Assembly: GCA_035048485.1 (NCBI GenBank)
Contig: CM068580.1
Location: forward strand, 53,546,975 to 53,610,974
Direction: 5' to 3'
DNA from: Pteria penguin
Taxonomy: Eukaryota; Mollusca; Bivalvia; Pterioida; Pteriidae
DNA length: 64,000 nucleotides
The stretch's first letter is position 1, and each line of letters starts with the position of its first letter. Under the pieces are notes generated by a model. That model worked only from the letters and a program-made list of their open reading frames with translations, ran no database searches and had not been told where the DNA came from. This document shows, in pieces, positions 1 to 11,205 of this stretch. The position numbers were made by a program, and so were the translations under genes.

Positions 1-206
1 GCCTGATGCAGGGCATACAAATTTTGACCTTTGCAACGGACCCACCCGAAGCAGTGACGGATCTTTAACGTGCCATGCATACCATGACATGTGGCCTCGG
101 TTTTTACTGTCTCATCCGAAAGACAGGACACCGGCATGACCAGAGCGGGAATCGAACCCCGGCCTCCCGATCAGGAGTCCAGCGCGATACCACTAGGCCA
201 CTCCGG
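1..206 (-). mobile_element. tRNA-headed SINE, minus strand
   Basis: Read on the minus strand, the head holds an A-box-like TGGCCTAGTGG and a B box GGTTCGATTCC near position 150-200, as in RNA polymerase III tRNA promoters. The body contains GGCACGTTAAAGATCC, which recurs in the copy at 43411-43666. The left end is cut by the window edge. The tRNA-like head abuts a broken Helentron-like repeat at about 210, which suggests the SINE inserted into or truncated that repeat. It is not a tRNA gene because no complete cloverleaf with discriminator and terminator is seen. Confidence 0.75.
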
Positions 207-209
207 CTT

Positions 210-1240
210 AACAGAATTTGAAGAGGATCATAAGTGACTTGTTTCTACCAAGATTTATTCAAATCCTTCAAACAGTTTTGTAGAAAAAATTGAAAATGTG
301 AAAAATGGCCAAACCCCCCCCCCCCCCCCCACCCCCCTCCTTTTTTTTGGAAGTCTTAAAACTTAAAATTGCCTAATTTCATATGTTGAGTGTTGAGAAA
401 CATCTAAAAAGTTATTTAGATATGTAAAAAAATTTAAAAATTTTGACCACAGCTGGATTTGAACCGCTACTCTCCATATTTCAATTACCAAGTGGTATAT
501 GTACGATTGTAAGACCTACTTTTTAGACATGGTGGCATTATCTGTTAACCAATTTGGATGAAATTTACCAAATTGATAGAGGACCTTTAGCACTTCATGT
601 ATTCCATGTTTCATTAAAATCTTTAATGTGGTTTTGTAGAAAAAGTTGAAAATGTGAAAAATGGCCAACCACCCCCCCCCCCCTTTTTTTTTGGAAGTCT
701 TAAAAAATTCATAAAAAATCCAAAAATTGAGATAATGAAAAAATTCTTTCACAATAATATTACTTACCACAATTATGATCAAAATAGTCATTAAGAAATC
801 ATTAATATCAAATAACTGAAAAACATGACACTTTTCTGCATTCAAATGACTAAGTCCAGAAACACGTCATAAAAAGCGTAAATTTCTATTTGACGGATCT
901 TAACCCCGAACACAATTTTTAATAACCAATCTTTATAGATTGTTAAAATGTGATTAGTTTCCCCATTTATCTACTGGTTCTGGAGGAGAAGATGTTTGAA
1001 GAGAGGTACCGTTTTGGGCACTTTTGGCCCCGCCCTGGATCCACCCCTGAGGGAATCTGGGTCCCGAACACAAGTTTAGTAGGGAACCTTAAGTACATCA
1101 TTTACACAAAGTTTGATCCAAATCTGCAATGTAGTTCCAGAGAAGAAGTCGAAAATGTGAAAAAGTTAACGACGGACGGATGATGGACGGTGCACTATGA
1201 CTATAGCTCACTTCAGCCTTTGGCTCAGGTGAGCTAAAAA
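210..1240 (-). mobile_element. Helentron-like repeat with TAGCTCACCTGAGC end, minus strand
   Basis: The 5' end lies near 1236 and reads, on the minus strand, TAGCTCACCTGAGCC followed by an inverted partner, AAGTGAGCTA, forming a stem. Downstream text (poly-C tract, 'gacttccaaaaaaaa', 'acaaaactg') matches the copies at 45.3-48.9 kb and 58.0-62.2 kb. The 3' end is missing because the SINE at 1-206 interrupts it. It has no coding capacity; small frames inside are chance. Confidence 0.7.
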
Positions 1241-2450
1241 CCAGAAGGTCCCCCCACAAAAGAAAATTTAGATATGTCAGTCGCAATTTGTCGACTTTGT
1301 CAAAAGAAGTACGCCAACAAAGGTTAAACATTTCGTTTAAAAATTATCATTGATTTTTTATTCGAAGATATTGTTGATTCAATTAGGACAGACATGTAGC
1401 AGCACGTATATCATACTGCTTTTCACTTGCCAAAATAAAAAAAAAAAAGAAAAAGGAGTAATCAAATCCTGTGTTGCATGCCACACTTGCTGTCAATCAC
1501 CTTTTTTAAAAGGTTTTTAAAGAAAAGTAACAGAATTTTAATTCTTCTGAATTTTTCGATTATTTCCGATCATAGATCGATTATGGAGAGCCGATTATTC
1601 CGATTAATCGATTATGAATTTTGTCCGATTATACAACACTACCGACCAACCAGCGAAAAACGGCCCGACTCAAATTATTTTTCAGCGATTTTTTAAAAAG
1701 AATTATGTTTCCAGAAGAAAGTAAACACATTACTGGTTTGTGTGTTTATTATATGAAGTCTTTTGAGTGCTCTTCTTTAAAGCATCAGTGATAATGAACA
1801 GATACAGGAATGACATCTGGAGACAGCGAGATTGATCAAATTTTGCTGCTTTCTGCATATTTGTTGACATTTATCTGGGTAGCAAGTTACATTTAAACAG
1901 ATAATCAAAAGTAAACTTAAACAACTTAAATTTTGAACATTCCTATACATGGAAGTAACATTGATTTTGTACATTTATCTGTATAACTAGTGGACAACAA
2001 GATTTTTTCAGGTGGTGAACTAAAACATAAATCTTGTTCAACTGTCTGAGTATTTATTGTCAAAAAACCAAATTATTTACCTACCTACCTACCCAACATT
2101 TGAAGGGCTGGATCGCATTCAGGGAAACAAACATATTCTTAAGGTCAGCCTTATTTTATGTGCAAACAATTATTTCCTGGATATCATAAACTACATATTA
2201 AGTCAAATATTCAATATTGGAATAATTTTCCACTGAAAGTGTAATAAAAAAGTTAAGTCAGGACCAAAAATTAGGGTAGGTCTGGTTGCAGGAAACATAT
2301 ACCGGTACATATTTTTTCTTAAGCCTTAATTGAAGATTACCACGCTCATCTCAATAGTAGTTATCAAACAAATACAAAAAAAGAATAGAAGTTCTAGAGA
2401 ACACTGTAATCTTAAAACGAGTCACTTAAGTGGAATATGCAGGTCACATG
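1241..2450. other. Intergenic, no gene seen
   Basis: AT-rich sequence with a poly-A run near 1437-1450, a degenerate 'cgattat' repetition at 1556-1635, and a short (TACC)n run near 2080-2093. I see no exon with good splice sites or codon structure. Confidence 0.5.
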
Positions 2451-2454
2451 AATC

Positions 2455-3135
2455 ATAGGATGCATGCGAACTTATAACGCAAGTTTGGTAATTGTAGCAC
2501 CTTTACTTTCTCAATACTGAATTACCCCAAATTACTTAACAAAGTCACGCATGCAGAAAAATTGGGCAGATGTGGCATCTGATGGATATGTCCATCTAAG
2601 TATCATAAGATGAACCCCAGATTCAAGTTTGGTCACTCAGCCATTAGTACTTTGTCAAATAATGAGATACCCCAAACTTCTTAACTGAATAACTAAAGTG
2701 AAAAAAGTAGGTCAGATACGGCACCTGATGCATGGGTCCATCTCGATAATGCAAGTGTACATATACATGTAGTTACGCAAGCATATTTTAGCGCAAAAGA
2801 GCCAATAATGGATCGGCAAATAAATATTAGTGCATTTGGAGCAGCACTAATAGCTCTAAAACATGAACCCTGCTAAAAAGGAGTACATGTACAGTATCTT
2901 AAGATGAACCCCTGATGCAAGTTTGGTCACTCTGGCATTAGTACTTTGTACAGTTTGGCAATACTGAGCTTCCCCAAACTTCTAAACTGAGAAATGAAAG
3001 AGGAAATAGTAAGTCAAATATGGCATCTGATGCATGGGTCCATCTCTATATCTTAAGATGAACCCCTGATACAAGTTTGGACACTCTGATCTAAGTACTT
3101 TGTCAATACTGAGCTACCCCAAACTTTTTAACCAG
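2455..3135. repeat. Degenerate ~145-bp tandem-like repeat
   Basis: A block containing 'taagatgaacccc', 'caagtttggtcactc', 'agtactttgtcaa', 'taccccaaactt' and 'catctgatgcatgggtccatc' recurs about four times, starting near 2455, 2605, 2900 and 3055. One interval (2740-2890) is interrupted by unrelated sequence. The copies are diverged, so this is an old array or the core of a repeat element with internal tandem units. Confidence 0.6.
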
Positions 3136-3323
3136 ACATGGCTGACAAACAATGCATTTCCCAATTTTCATTTATGGAGGTACCGGTAAAATGAACCAAC
3201 ACAAAATGGGATGGAGGGACAAAAGATAGACATATAAACAATACATGCCTTGATCATATGATATACATAAAAATGCATAATAATAAAACATGTAAAGATG
3301 TATGTTTTTAATATTATACTAAC

Positions 3324-3465
3324 CATCAGAGTCTTCATCCTCTTCAATTATCACTTTTCTCCTGCCTCTGCCCCTTAGTCTAAAACTTGATATTTCTTCT
3401 TTTTTTACCCTTCGACTCTGAGGCGAAAAATGAACAACTCCACTACTATCATCACTCTGGTCTCC
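3324..3465 (-). CDS. Putative internal exon, acidic/basic nuclear-like protein
   Basis: On the minus strand a polypyrimidine-poor but valid acceptor (tttcaatttag) precedes an open 142-nt segment ending at the donor GATG|GTTAGT. Phase 0 gives a charged peptide that starts GDQSDDSSGVVHFSPQSRR, has a basic stretch RLRGRGRRK near the middle, and ends IIEEDEDSD. That is composition typical of a disordered nuclear or chromatin protein with an RGRGRR patch. It is phase-compatible with the exon at 6250-6438 (phase 0 junction) and ends in phase 1, so the gene would continue left. I do not recognise the family. A chance open segment is possible, but the codon structure, the charge clustering and both splice sites argue for a real exon. 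Confidence 0.45.
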
Positions 3466-4213
3466 CTAAATTGAAAAAACTTTGAATGAAAAAAAGTGAT
3501 GATAATTACTTGGATAATAATATATATATGGAAAAGACCAAAGAAAAATATGCGTTTGTTTCCCCTCACCTGACCAACCCAAAAACATTCTATCATCAAT
3601 GACAATCTATGGCAATTCCAAATATGCTGTTATAAAGAACAGAAATAAAAGCATGTATGTTTATTGTTGGCAAATTTCTCCCAGTATCCAAATATGCTGG
3701 TATATCGAATGCCAGTGTAACAAAAGCTGACTTTACTATCATTCAATGTTCAATGTTCTCATCTGATAAATATCTGTCGTCAACAGCACTAGTTTGGATA
3801 AAATTTGCTTTCAGAAAATGTTTACAACGTTGTAGGGTAAGATTTACTTGCTTTCATTTAAAAATCCAGTGGAATCATTTTTCCAAACTTTCTTGATGTG
3901 AAAATCACAAATAGGCATCTTCACAAGTTAAGAACATAAAAAATCAAGACACCAGAATTTGTAAAACGATTCACCTATAAGTATGAAATTATGTTTCCTG
4001 TATGTTGCAATGTTTAATAATTTTGATCTAGATCTATGCAAATCAGGGGTGGTCCCCTTAGAAGTTAACATGTAGAAATTGTTGAATTAGACCTTTTCCA
4101 CTGAAACTGTTTTAAACTATTACATATCAATATCAAATGAGGTACAAACTACAAAGAATGTTTTTCATTACTTTAATTTATTAACATGCAGTGGATTTTT
4201 ATAACATACAGAT
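3466..4213 (-). other. Probable intron or intergenic sequence, nothing recognised
   Basis: AT-rich, lacking repeats I can name and lacking convincing exons on either strand. If the minus-strand gene is real, this is part of its intron between 6250 and 3465. Confidence 0.35.
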
Positions 4214-4800
4214 GGGCGCAGTCCTAACATAACATGCACGTCAACGCGAAAGCGGTTACGAGGACTGCTTTAGCACACTTGCTAGGACTGCTCCACCGGA
4301 CACACGTGCGCTCCTTGCGTTAACGTGGGAGGAAATTCGCGTATATGCAATTTATTCGGTCCAGTCGCGCATTCACATGCCTACATATGTAATTCTCTAT
4401 GCAGTGGTCAGATGGTGTAAATAAAATGGATCTCATTAAATTACTGCAAACGTCGCCATATATACGTGTATTAAATGTAATGTTAAAATGACACCTTGCA
4501 TTAAGGGTTTCATATGTAGTATGATAATGGAAATTACAGCGTAGATATGCACTAAGGTATTTATGAAAAAGGTCGTCAGTTTATTCTATGAAGAATCTAA
4601 GATAATTACAGACAAGCAGCACGTTCACGCGGCAGCCAAGCTCGTGAACGCAGTCAGGTGAGTTAACGCGATCTCGAAATTAAGTTCACGAGGAAATCTG
4701 CGTTAACGCAAACATGTGTGCTCAGCAGTCCTGAGTGCACAAGGAAAGCAAATTTCACGTTAACGTGACGTTAACATTATGTTACGTTAGAACTGCACCT
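4214..4800. mobile_element. Foldback element (MITE-like)
   Basis: The left end (4214-4250, GCGCAGTCCTAACATAACA) is an imperfect inverted copy of the right end (4760-4800, read backwards GTGCAGTTCTAACGTAACA). Subterminal sequence is rich in GTTAACG/CGTTAAC and CpG, unlike its AT-rich surroundings. No coding sequence is seen. A target duplication is not obvious, so the exact ends are uncertain by a few bases. Confidence 0.6.
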
Positions 4801-6243
4801 CACTGTATATCTAATCTAAATGAATTATTGTACATGTATAAATTTTATTGAAGCAAAAGGGATAACTCATTTATGTCACATTATTACCTTTTGTATCATA
4901 TTTTTATTATGCTGAAATTTTATTACGTAACAAGATTTTGAATTTCTTGCCAATTGTCTGAAATGAATCATAAAGCAAACTCCAAAAGCAATGTTATGAA
5001 TTGAAAATATGAACTGTTTAACTTTATGGGAAAAATTGCTAAATTTTACTACCCAAAAAGTCAATCCTAAAGTTATGTGTGAGGGGTTATTGTCAATAGG
5101 GAACATTAACTGTTTCACTTGCAGTGTGCAAAATTAACTTTTTAATTCTTTAGACCATCGGTCCACAGTAATTCTATTTCCTATAAACCGCAACAATTTT
5201 GTATGGACCAAAATAAAAAGGCACCAAAATTGCATGCAAACTTCATTTTATTAGTGCAAAATAACCATTTTTGTTAAATCTGATCAGATTGCCCTAGCAA
5301 TTCTGCAACTATCGATGTGCAATTTAGATTCAAAGAATCAATTTTGAAATTATGTTCCAGTTTTCCAAAGATTACCGGTACCCTGAGCATTCAAGGATTC
5401 TGGTTTATGGCCTTATAAATCATATCAGTAAGAGCAATGCATTTTACTTTCATCCCTGACCAAATAAACCTATTTCCTTCAATATTCCATTGACCTTGAC
5501 CTCGAGAATTTGACCCTGAGACAAGGTCATGACACTTCCTTGAGATGTAAGCAATAATCATGTGTAATATTATTGAACTCCATCAAATTGTCAAAAAGTT
5601 ATGGCCCGGACAAGCGAACACACACACACATACATGTATACATACATACATACATACATACATACATACGGACGGTGGCGTTACTATATCCCCTCCGCAA
5701 CAAGTTGAGCGAGGGGATAATAAAAAATGTAATTTTGGATGTGGGCTAATTGTTTTCAATGTGGGTGCCTAAAATTTTTGACTTGGGGGCCATCTTGGCC
5801 CTTAAAAATTTCAGCGAATTTTCATCCCTGATAACATAAAAAAAAAGTAAGTTGACACACAACTGCCAAGTTTACGATTATACGAAATTTATCTCAGTAA
5901 TCAAAGTAAAGAATATGACATTCATGAACATTACTTAGTTTGAATATTAGAAAGGCACAAGGAAAAATCACAATTGTATAGGGAACAAAATTAAACATTC
6001 TTTGCCTCATTGTCAAATTTTCACTTTTGTTTCAAAATTCCATAGGGTTCAAAGGTTAACACTCTAATACATGTACGTGTTTTCAGTGGTTAGTTCGCTG
6101 TTATGATCTTACAACTCTTGACCCTGATATTTTTAAATACCAAACAAACAAAATAGTTATAAACCAATAAAATTGATAAAAGATAATCATAAGGTCATTT
6201 TAAAATAGCTGAAATAAAGAATCTTATTATATTTGTGATTTAT
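4801..6243. other. Non-coding stretch with one microsatellite
   Basis: No exon is recognised on either strand. The stretch 5470-5700 ('attgaccttgacctcgag', then 'catgtaatattattgaact', then the microsatellite and 'gcgaggggataat') looks like the end of an interspersed repeat. Confidence 0.4.
5619..5669. repeat. Compound (CA)n / (ACAT)n microsatellite
   Basis: A run of CA repeats leads into roughly eight ACAT units, then 'acggacggtgg'. Confidence 0.95.
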
Positions 6244-6249
6244 TTATAC

Positions 6250-6438
6250 TTGCCACAAGGGCAATACATGTACATTCATAGGTCTACATTCAACCTCAAG
6301 CATTTTTTGTTGTCTAGGACAGTTGGGCAAACGTCTTTCCTCATGCCTGCTGTGCCCCTGATCTCGTCTAAGGGCTCTACACATATTTTTCTTGTGTGTC
6401 AAATTTGCCAGTTCATATGTAGTCTGAATCTTCATTTC
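6250..6438 (-). CDS. Putative internal exon of the minus-strand gene
   Basis: Minus strand: a good acceptor (tttgtttctgcacag|GAAATG) opens a 189-nt, 63-codon segment in phase 0 that ends TGGCAA|GTATAA. The peptide begins EMKIQTTYELANLTHKKN, is rich in Arg, His, Lys and Cys, and I do not recognise it. If the weak donor is not used, the same frame stops two codons later (GTA TAA), and the segment would be a last exon instead. It lies just left of a foldback transposon (6488-7866). Phase fits both the upstream first exon (8328-8426) and the downstream exon (3324-3465). Confidence is low because the donor is weak and no family is recognised. Confidence 0.35.
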
Positions 6439-6759
6439 CTGTGCAGAAACAAATGTATGGATGGTTCAGACTGCATACAGACGAACAGGTCATACTAATG
6501 AACGCCAAGAAAGAAAGGAACCCCAAGGATACGCCAAGGGTCATATGCAGTATTATTTCGGAAATTATTGGAAAGATCGTTGTGCTGTTTATTTAATAAT
6601 AATTGTAAATAGAGTAATATTATTTATCTATTTATTATTATTTGTTTCTGTCTTTTTCTCATTAAACTTAGCTGATCGACTTCATCAGAAATTAAGTGCA
6701 TGACTAATTCACAGATGTATACATATACATTAATTTGAATACACATAAAAATATTTTGG

Positions 6760-6997
6760 AGTGTGTAGGTTAATAATATGCATCACGACGGACCAACTTG
6801 TACGACCAACACAACAGACAAGACAGTCAGATTCCATGACCTTTAGACAAATAAAGACCACCAAAAATGTGCTTAAATATTTATTTTTTCTGTTAACCAT
6901 TGTACAGTGGAATCGACTACCCAACAATGTTGCCTCACTCACTGATATTGACCAGTTCAAATCAGCAGTGAGTAAAGTACACCATGTAAAACCATAA
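6760..6997 (+). pseudogene. LINE (non-LTR retrotransposon) ORF2 3' remnant
   Basis: An open frame ending at the stop at 6995-6997 contains TIVQWNRLPNNV followed about ten residues later by FKSAV. This is the typical C-terminal signature downstream of the reverse transcriptase in many CR1/L2/Jockey-type elements (pattern 'WN.LP..V......FK..').. The ~75 residues before it (SDSMTFRQIKTTKN...) fit the same C-terminal tail. No RT catalytic motif is present because the rest of the element is absent, so this is a 5'-truncated copy. Confidence 0.6.
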
Positions 6998-7223
6998 GTA
7001 AAATTTATGCTTTTATCCTTTTATTGTATATACTTGCTTCTTATCTTATCCCATAACCACTAAACTCACTATCCTCTTTTCATGTCTATTTAAATTCCTC
7101 TTTCTACCCTACTTTTACACATTTTACTTTTTAACAGCATCGCACACCTACTCAGAGAACTCCACCTGGAAAGCGATTAGTACATGTATGTATCAATTGA
7201 TAGACAGATCTATGATAGATAAG

Positions 7224-7755
7224 CAGAGTTTAACAAAAGTCCCGGTCCAGCGGGTCATCAGGTCAAGATTTTACAAGGACCAACAGAAATCCACATTTTG
7301 CCGGTCCAAATGTCCGACACACATTTCTGCACTGTTTACTTTCACATTGAAGGAAGTTTCTCTCTTCCCAAGTCAAAAACATGCCGATAATGCCATTTAG
7401 ATAAAATCTAATTTTGTCGGTGAATCAAATTTTCTGAAACTGCTGTCACTTGTTATTGCATTGAGTCATAAGTCGACAATACTGATTGGGTACAATATTT
7501 TTGTAGGACAAGATGACGATGAACTTGATGAGCCCGGATGTGAAATCATAAAAAGACTAGAGAAAGAAATTGAATTTGAATATAACTAAACAATTAATTA
7601 AAAGAATGAAATAAATGATTTCATGTTCATATTTAAGCATATTTTTGCAAAAAAAAAAAAGTTCAGTCCACCAAAAAATTATTCGGATCGGCAAAAAATT
7701 GCTGTTTTGCTGGTCTGAATGACCACCAGATCATAGGAACATTTATTAAACTCTG
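7224..7755 (+). mobile_element. CAG..CTG transposon with 6-bp TSD (GATAAG)
   Basis: The element starts CAGAGTTTAACAAAAGT and ends in the inverted copy ...TTATTAAACTCTG. It is bounded by the direct repeat GATAAG at 7218-7223 and 7756-7761. Subterminal blocks repeat GGTCC/GGACC motifs next to 'caaaat' or 'ttttac' on both sides. A spliced last-exon remnant lies at 7507-7589. Six-base duplications with CAG termini would fit IS3EU-like or other rare DNA transposon superfamilies; I cannot assign it. Confidence 0.75.
7507..7589 (+). pseudogene. Remnant last exon inside CAG..CTG transposon
   Basis: After a splice-acceptor-like 'atatttttgtag' a phase-1 frame reads QDDDELDEPGCEII and then KRLEKEIEFEYN before TAA at 7587-7589. 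It is acidic and ends in an EIEFE motif. The element at 17752-18638 carries a frame of the same phase, ending LEFEREIEFE, in the same place relative to its right end. I infer a shared, otherwise deleted spliced transposon gene of unknown family. Confidence 0.5.
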
Positions 7756-8327
7756 GATAAGTATTGATAAATCAATAGATCACTGAAATAATACTGTATA
7801 TAGCCCTTGGCGTGTCTTGGCGTATCCTTGGCATTCATATCTCCATTGGCGTTAATTAGTATGACCGCAAACTGGCAAATTCGATTCCAAGGCCGACAAG
7901 CTTAGAAAAGACCATGTATTGACTTATAGTGATGAATTGGAGATAAAGTAATAATGGCAGCCCATTCCTCAATGTTCATATATGTATGATATTTGCACCT
8001 TTAATGCTGGAATGCACTGAATCTTGCCTGCCTATCCGTTTATCAAAACAGAAACAAATCGCCGCACCATAAGGAATTGTGGCCCTATACCTAGATCACT
8101 GAAACTGGGCACAACATTTTTCAGCTACACTTGTAGCAGAAAATCATCTGACCAAACTTCAGAATTATTGCCACGGTTATTACATAATGGACAAAGACAT
8201 AAATAATCATACATCGACATCGATCATTCATGTGTCAAATCAAATGCATTTTGACAATATGATTTTCGATTTTGCATGAATACATTTTCCTGCTATCGTT
8301 TCTTTATATAACACATTTAAATCCTAC

Positions 8328-8426
8328 ATTTTCCTCGCATTGTCCTTCTCTCTTTCGATTTCCGTGAGATAGAAAGATAGGAGAAGGACTTTCCTTTCGA
8401 TCTGTGCTGTGTCTCGTCTTCACCAT
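8328..8426 (-). CDS. Putative first exon of the minus-strand gene
   Basis: Minus strand ATG at 8426 opens MVKTRHSTDRKESPSPIF and continues basic and polar for 33 codons to AAT|GTAGGA at 8328/8327. Without splicing the frame stops seven codons later. An ETS-type CGGAAGT lies about 40 bp upstream (8465-8471), as is usual at TATA-less promoters. The phase-0 end matches the exon at 6250-6438. The N-terminus MVxTRxS is seen in some chromatin proteins, but the match is too short to name a family. The donor is weak (T at -1). Confidence 0.35.
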
Positions 8427-8464
8427 TTTCACATTCCGACATTCATTATTTCGCCTTCATCAAT

Positions 8465-8510
8465 ACTTCCGGTTCCCGCGAGAAAATATAGTGCACTTTG
8501 TTTACATCTA
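8465..8510 (-). promoter_or_regulatory. Candidate promoter with ETS motif, minus strand
   Basis: ACCGGAAGT on the minus strand, within locally CpG-containing sequence (ttcgcc, ttcccgcgag), lies immediately upstream of the putative ATG at 8426. No TATA box is seen at the expected distance. It is inferred from motif and position only. Confidence 0.35.
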
Positions 8511-9700
8511 GTATTGCAAGTTCATAGTCTCAGAAAATGGAGAGAACTTTTTTGTTTGTACAGCTTTTCATATAAATAGAATACGTAAAATTGTTGACCT
8601 CAAATATGTATACAATTCGTTTAAACTAAACTCTTGAACAAGCGTAATATGGCGGGAATATGATTTTCTTATTCAACAAAATATATTTTGTTGTGAAAAG
8701 AATGTGCATATTCTTATTCAATGTGAATTATATATTGGATATAACCCAACTAATCATGTATTATCTTCTTCAATGAAAATGTTTTAATAATAAATCTTAT
8801 GGAGTGTGTGATGGGTTTCTCGGTGTTTTCCTTTGTCTGCTGATGAACAGGCCCTGTCAATCGGGTAACCTCGACCATGTTCTTCAGTATTAGACAAAGT
8901 GCGAGACGAACCGAAAGTATAACCACTGATTGTACTCGATCCCGAAATTTTGCAGTGCATTGACAGTGCGCTCATCATATTTAAATATATGCCAATGGCC
9001 AGACACGGATCCTGCTGAGGAGAGGAAGGGGCACATGGCGCCAAGCATAGGTGTCTCGGACTGGCAGTAACAGTTCCCCGAATACACCGTCCACTGGCTT
9101 AGTTCTAAGTGTAGAGAAGCTCCGCGGTGCTAGCGAATTTTCAGTTGCCTCGACTCAGGACTTGATTAGTTTTTTTAGGTCTGCCCATATAACACAGAAA
9201 TTTTCCGTGGAATAGTCCATTTCCATACAGTCTTGGTAGCGTCCCGGTGCCACATTTCCGACGTTGTAATCGTGGGTATACCGGTAAATCTTACCCGAGG
9301 TTTCTTTACACAATAGCAGAGACATTTATGTCTCTGACAATAGGGAAGGGCCAAATGCTAATCAAAGGGAATCTAAATTCATCCACCAGTCTTACAAATA
9401 ACAAATCTTATAGAACTCCATTTTCATTTGGTCAAGTGCTACTTTGTATTCAGTAAGACCAGTGTTTAATCGGCATACTGTCAAAAAAAGGGTAACCGGT
9501 AACTTGAAATAAAATAATAATAATAATAGATAAATAAATAGGCCTAAATAATGAATAATACATAAATAAAGATATAAGGAATACCCCCCCCCCTCCCCCC
9601 CCCCCCAAAAAAAATATATGTAAATAGTTTTCGAATGCATCAAATTTAATCGGAGTCACTTCCCTTTTCGTCATTTTGGAGGTGAAGCTGAAATTTTCAC
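8511..9700. other. No gene recognised; poly-C tracts
   Basis: Contains a CpG-richer patch (8800-9300) with several short frames on the minus strand that I do not recognise, and poly-C runs at 9585-9606. A small exon cannot be excluded but nothing supports one. Confidence 0.35.
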
Positions 9701-10124
9701 TCCATATTCATACCAGTTTTATTGAATGTTTTTGAGAAAGAAGCGTCCTTCGTTTGGAGAAATCCCCTGCATAATATGGTTAATTTATGCACAAAAGTTC
9801 GGCCAAATACCTCCAAGATGGCGGAAAATCTCTGATTAATTTTTATGCCGGCATTGGAAAACTATATAAAGTTTGCGACGATGCAAAGTTTTAAGCCTCG
9901 TTTCAATTTACAAGTTGTATATTTGGAGCCCACAGATTCTTCTTCGTTTTAGCGCCGCTGTACACGTATGCGTTTTGCTAGATAACGTTGACTTGAATAA
10001 AGAAATGCGTTTTAGTGGTTTGATTATAGCAGATGGTTTATATGTACACACAGTTTTTGTATAATGTCCATATTTAGTCCTATTTATGGACAGGGTTGAT
10101 ATGGACTTCCTCATCAAACATGCT

Positions 10125-10265
10125 GTGTCTACGTAGATATTAAGGTGCTCGGTTCATGACCGAGAGGTCCCGAGTTCAACTCTCGCCGTGGACACACCAA
10201 TATCCTGCCTTTTGGATGCTCGACGAGACTGTACAACCCGAGGTTCCGTGTCACGCTTACCGCTT
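10125..10265 (+). mobile_element. tRNA-derived SINE-like sequence
   Basis: A tRNA-like fold is visible: anticodon stem CTCGG/CCGAG (10148-10152/10160-10164) around TTCATGA (CAT anticodon position), a T-arm GAGTTCAACTC, and flanking GTCTACG/CGTGGAC closing pairs. The D-arm is too short for a working tRNA. Downstream 'ttttggatgctcgacgagactgtac' would be SINE body. It is likelier a SINE head than a tRNA-Met gene. Confidence 0.45.
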
Positions 10266-10589
10266 ACTAACTATATGCTGCCATCAAACTTGCAGGGACG
10301 ATCAGTTATGACGAGACTCTACACCCTGTGAGGGTCAAATATTCGACAGGCGACAAACCTCTTCATGAACAGTCTAGTCTTAATTACATGCATGTAATGA
10401 GCTAGCGGACGTTACTTTGCTAGATGTCTGTACAACAGATGTGCAAGCAACAAATGTAACGAGAAATCTTTGAACTGTTAAACAATTTTAAAAATCTTTC
10501 TTAAGCAAATGAACAACTGACTATCAGATAAACTACCCAAAATTTGATCACAACTTACCTTGTATTCGACTAGTATTTTACTCACAACT

Positions 10590-10725
10590 GAGTACGGCGC
10601 CGACGATCCGGGTTCAATTCCCGGGTTGCGCCACTATGTTTAAGAGGTTGGTTACCTCCTGCTTCTATGTCACAATATAACTGAAAAATTGTGTAAAACA
10701 CCAATCAACCAACCAACCACAAATG
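10590..10725 (+). mobile_element. tRNA-headed SINE, truncated head
   Basis: Starts within the tRNA-like part (B box 'gggttcaattcccggg'), followed by 'tgcgccactatgttta', 'ggttacctcctgc', 'atataactgaaa' and a tail 'aaaacaccaatcaaccaac'. The same body and tail occur in the fuller copy at 36951-37113. The A-box half is missing or diverged. Confidence 0.7.
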
Positions 10726-10879
10726 AGTACCCTTGGGAATATTTACATGAAATGACGTTCGGCATACATTGATATATACCATAATATTTAGCTATGACAT
10801 GTTGTGCTGTTTGTATGATTAAATAATAACTTCAATCTCCAAAGAAGGTTTTTTAATATCTCACGGCAAGGAAACCAGC

Positions 10880-11205
10880 TCTCGTGGCTATCCATGACAT
10901 TCTTACACCAATAAGATATCGGGATCAGGTCTTGGGAACACACGTCCTTCCTCCTATCCATCAATGTAGCTTAACGTTGTGCTCAGTGGGACAACGCTAG
11001 GCTCCATGTTGCTATGATTTGTCCCGCCTCTCTGACTCAAAACAACGCCCCAGTTCTTGATTGGCCACCATACAGTCCAGACTTGCCGCCAATCATTCTA
11101 TGCAGAAGATGCCGGTACAGGACAGGTCGAAATTGCATCAGCCAATCAGAGTCCTTGGCGGTCATATTTGTCGAGGGATCGGATCGAACATCACAAATCT
11201 GGTAG
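10880..11205 (+). pseudogene. Tc1/mariner-type transposase remnant
   Basis: One frame reads QWDNARLHVA (10985-11014), then continues to VLDWPPYSPDLPPI (11055-11099). These are the hallmark blocks around the second Asp and the 'SPDLNPIE' third acidic residue of Tc1/IS630-type DDE transposases. Here the third acidic position is lost (PPIIL in place of NPIE), and a stop closes the frame just upstream of QWD. An upstream stretch in another frame reads RYRDQVLG, resembling the block that usually precedes it. The copy is broken and 3' truncated. Confidence 0.7.

Larger units (their letters stand above)
6488..7866. mobile_element. Long-TIR foldback element, host of nested insertions
   Basis: The left arm (6488-6562: GGTCATACTAAT, then AACGCCAAG and CCAAGGATACGCCAAGG) is matched in inverted orientation by the right arm (7783-7866). 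The arms are about 75-85 bp with small indels and end in 'agtattattt'. Inside lie a LINE 3' remnant (6760-6997) and a CAG..CTG transposon (7224-7755). No transposase is seen, so the element is non-autonomous. No clear target duplication is visible. Confidence 0.65.

Noticed and set aside
128..206. tRNA gene on the minus strand; likewise 10128-10195 and 43605-43666
   Set aside because: They have A/B boxes but continue into shared SINE bodies and lack complete cloverleaves.
8890..9087. 65-codon minus-strand frame with protein-like composition (…HIFKYDERTV…)
   Set aside because: No recognised family, no convincing splice sites, and two overlapping frames of similar length in the same CpG-rich patch.
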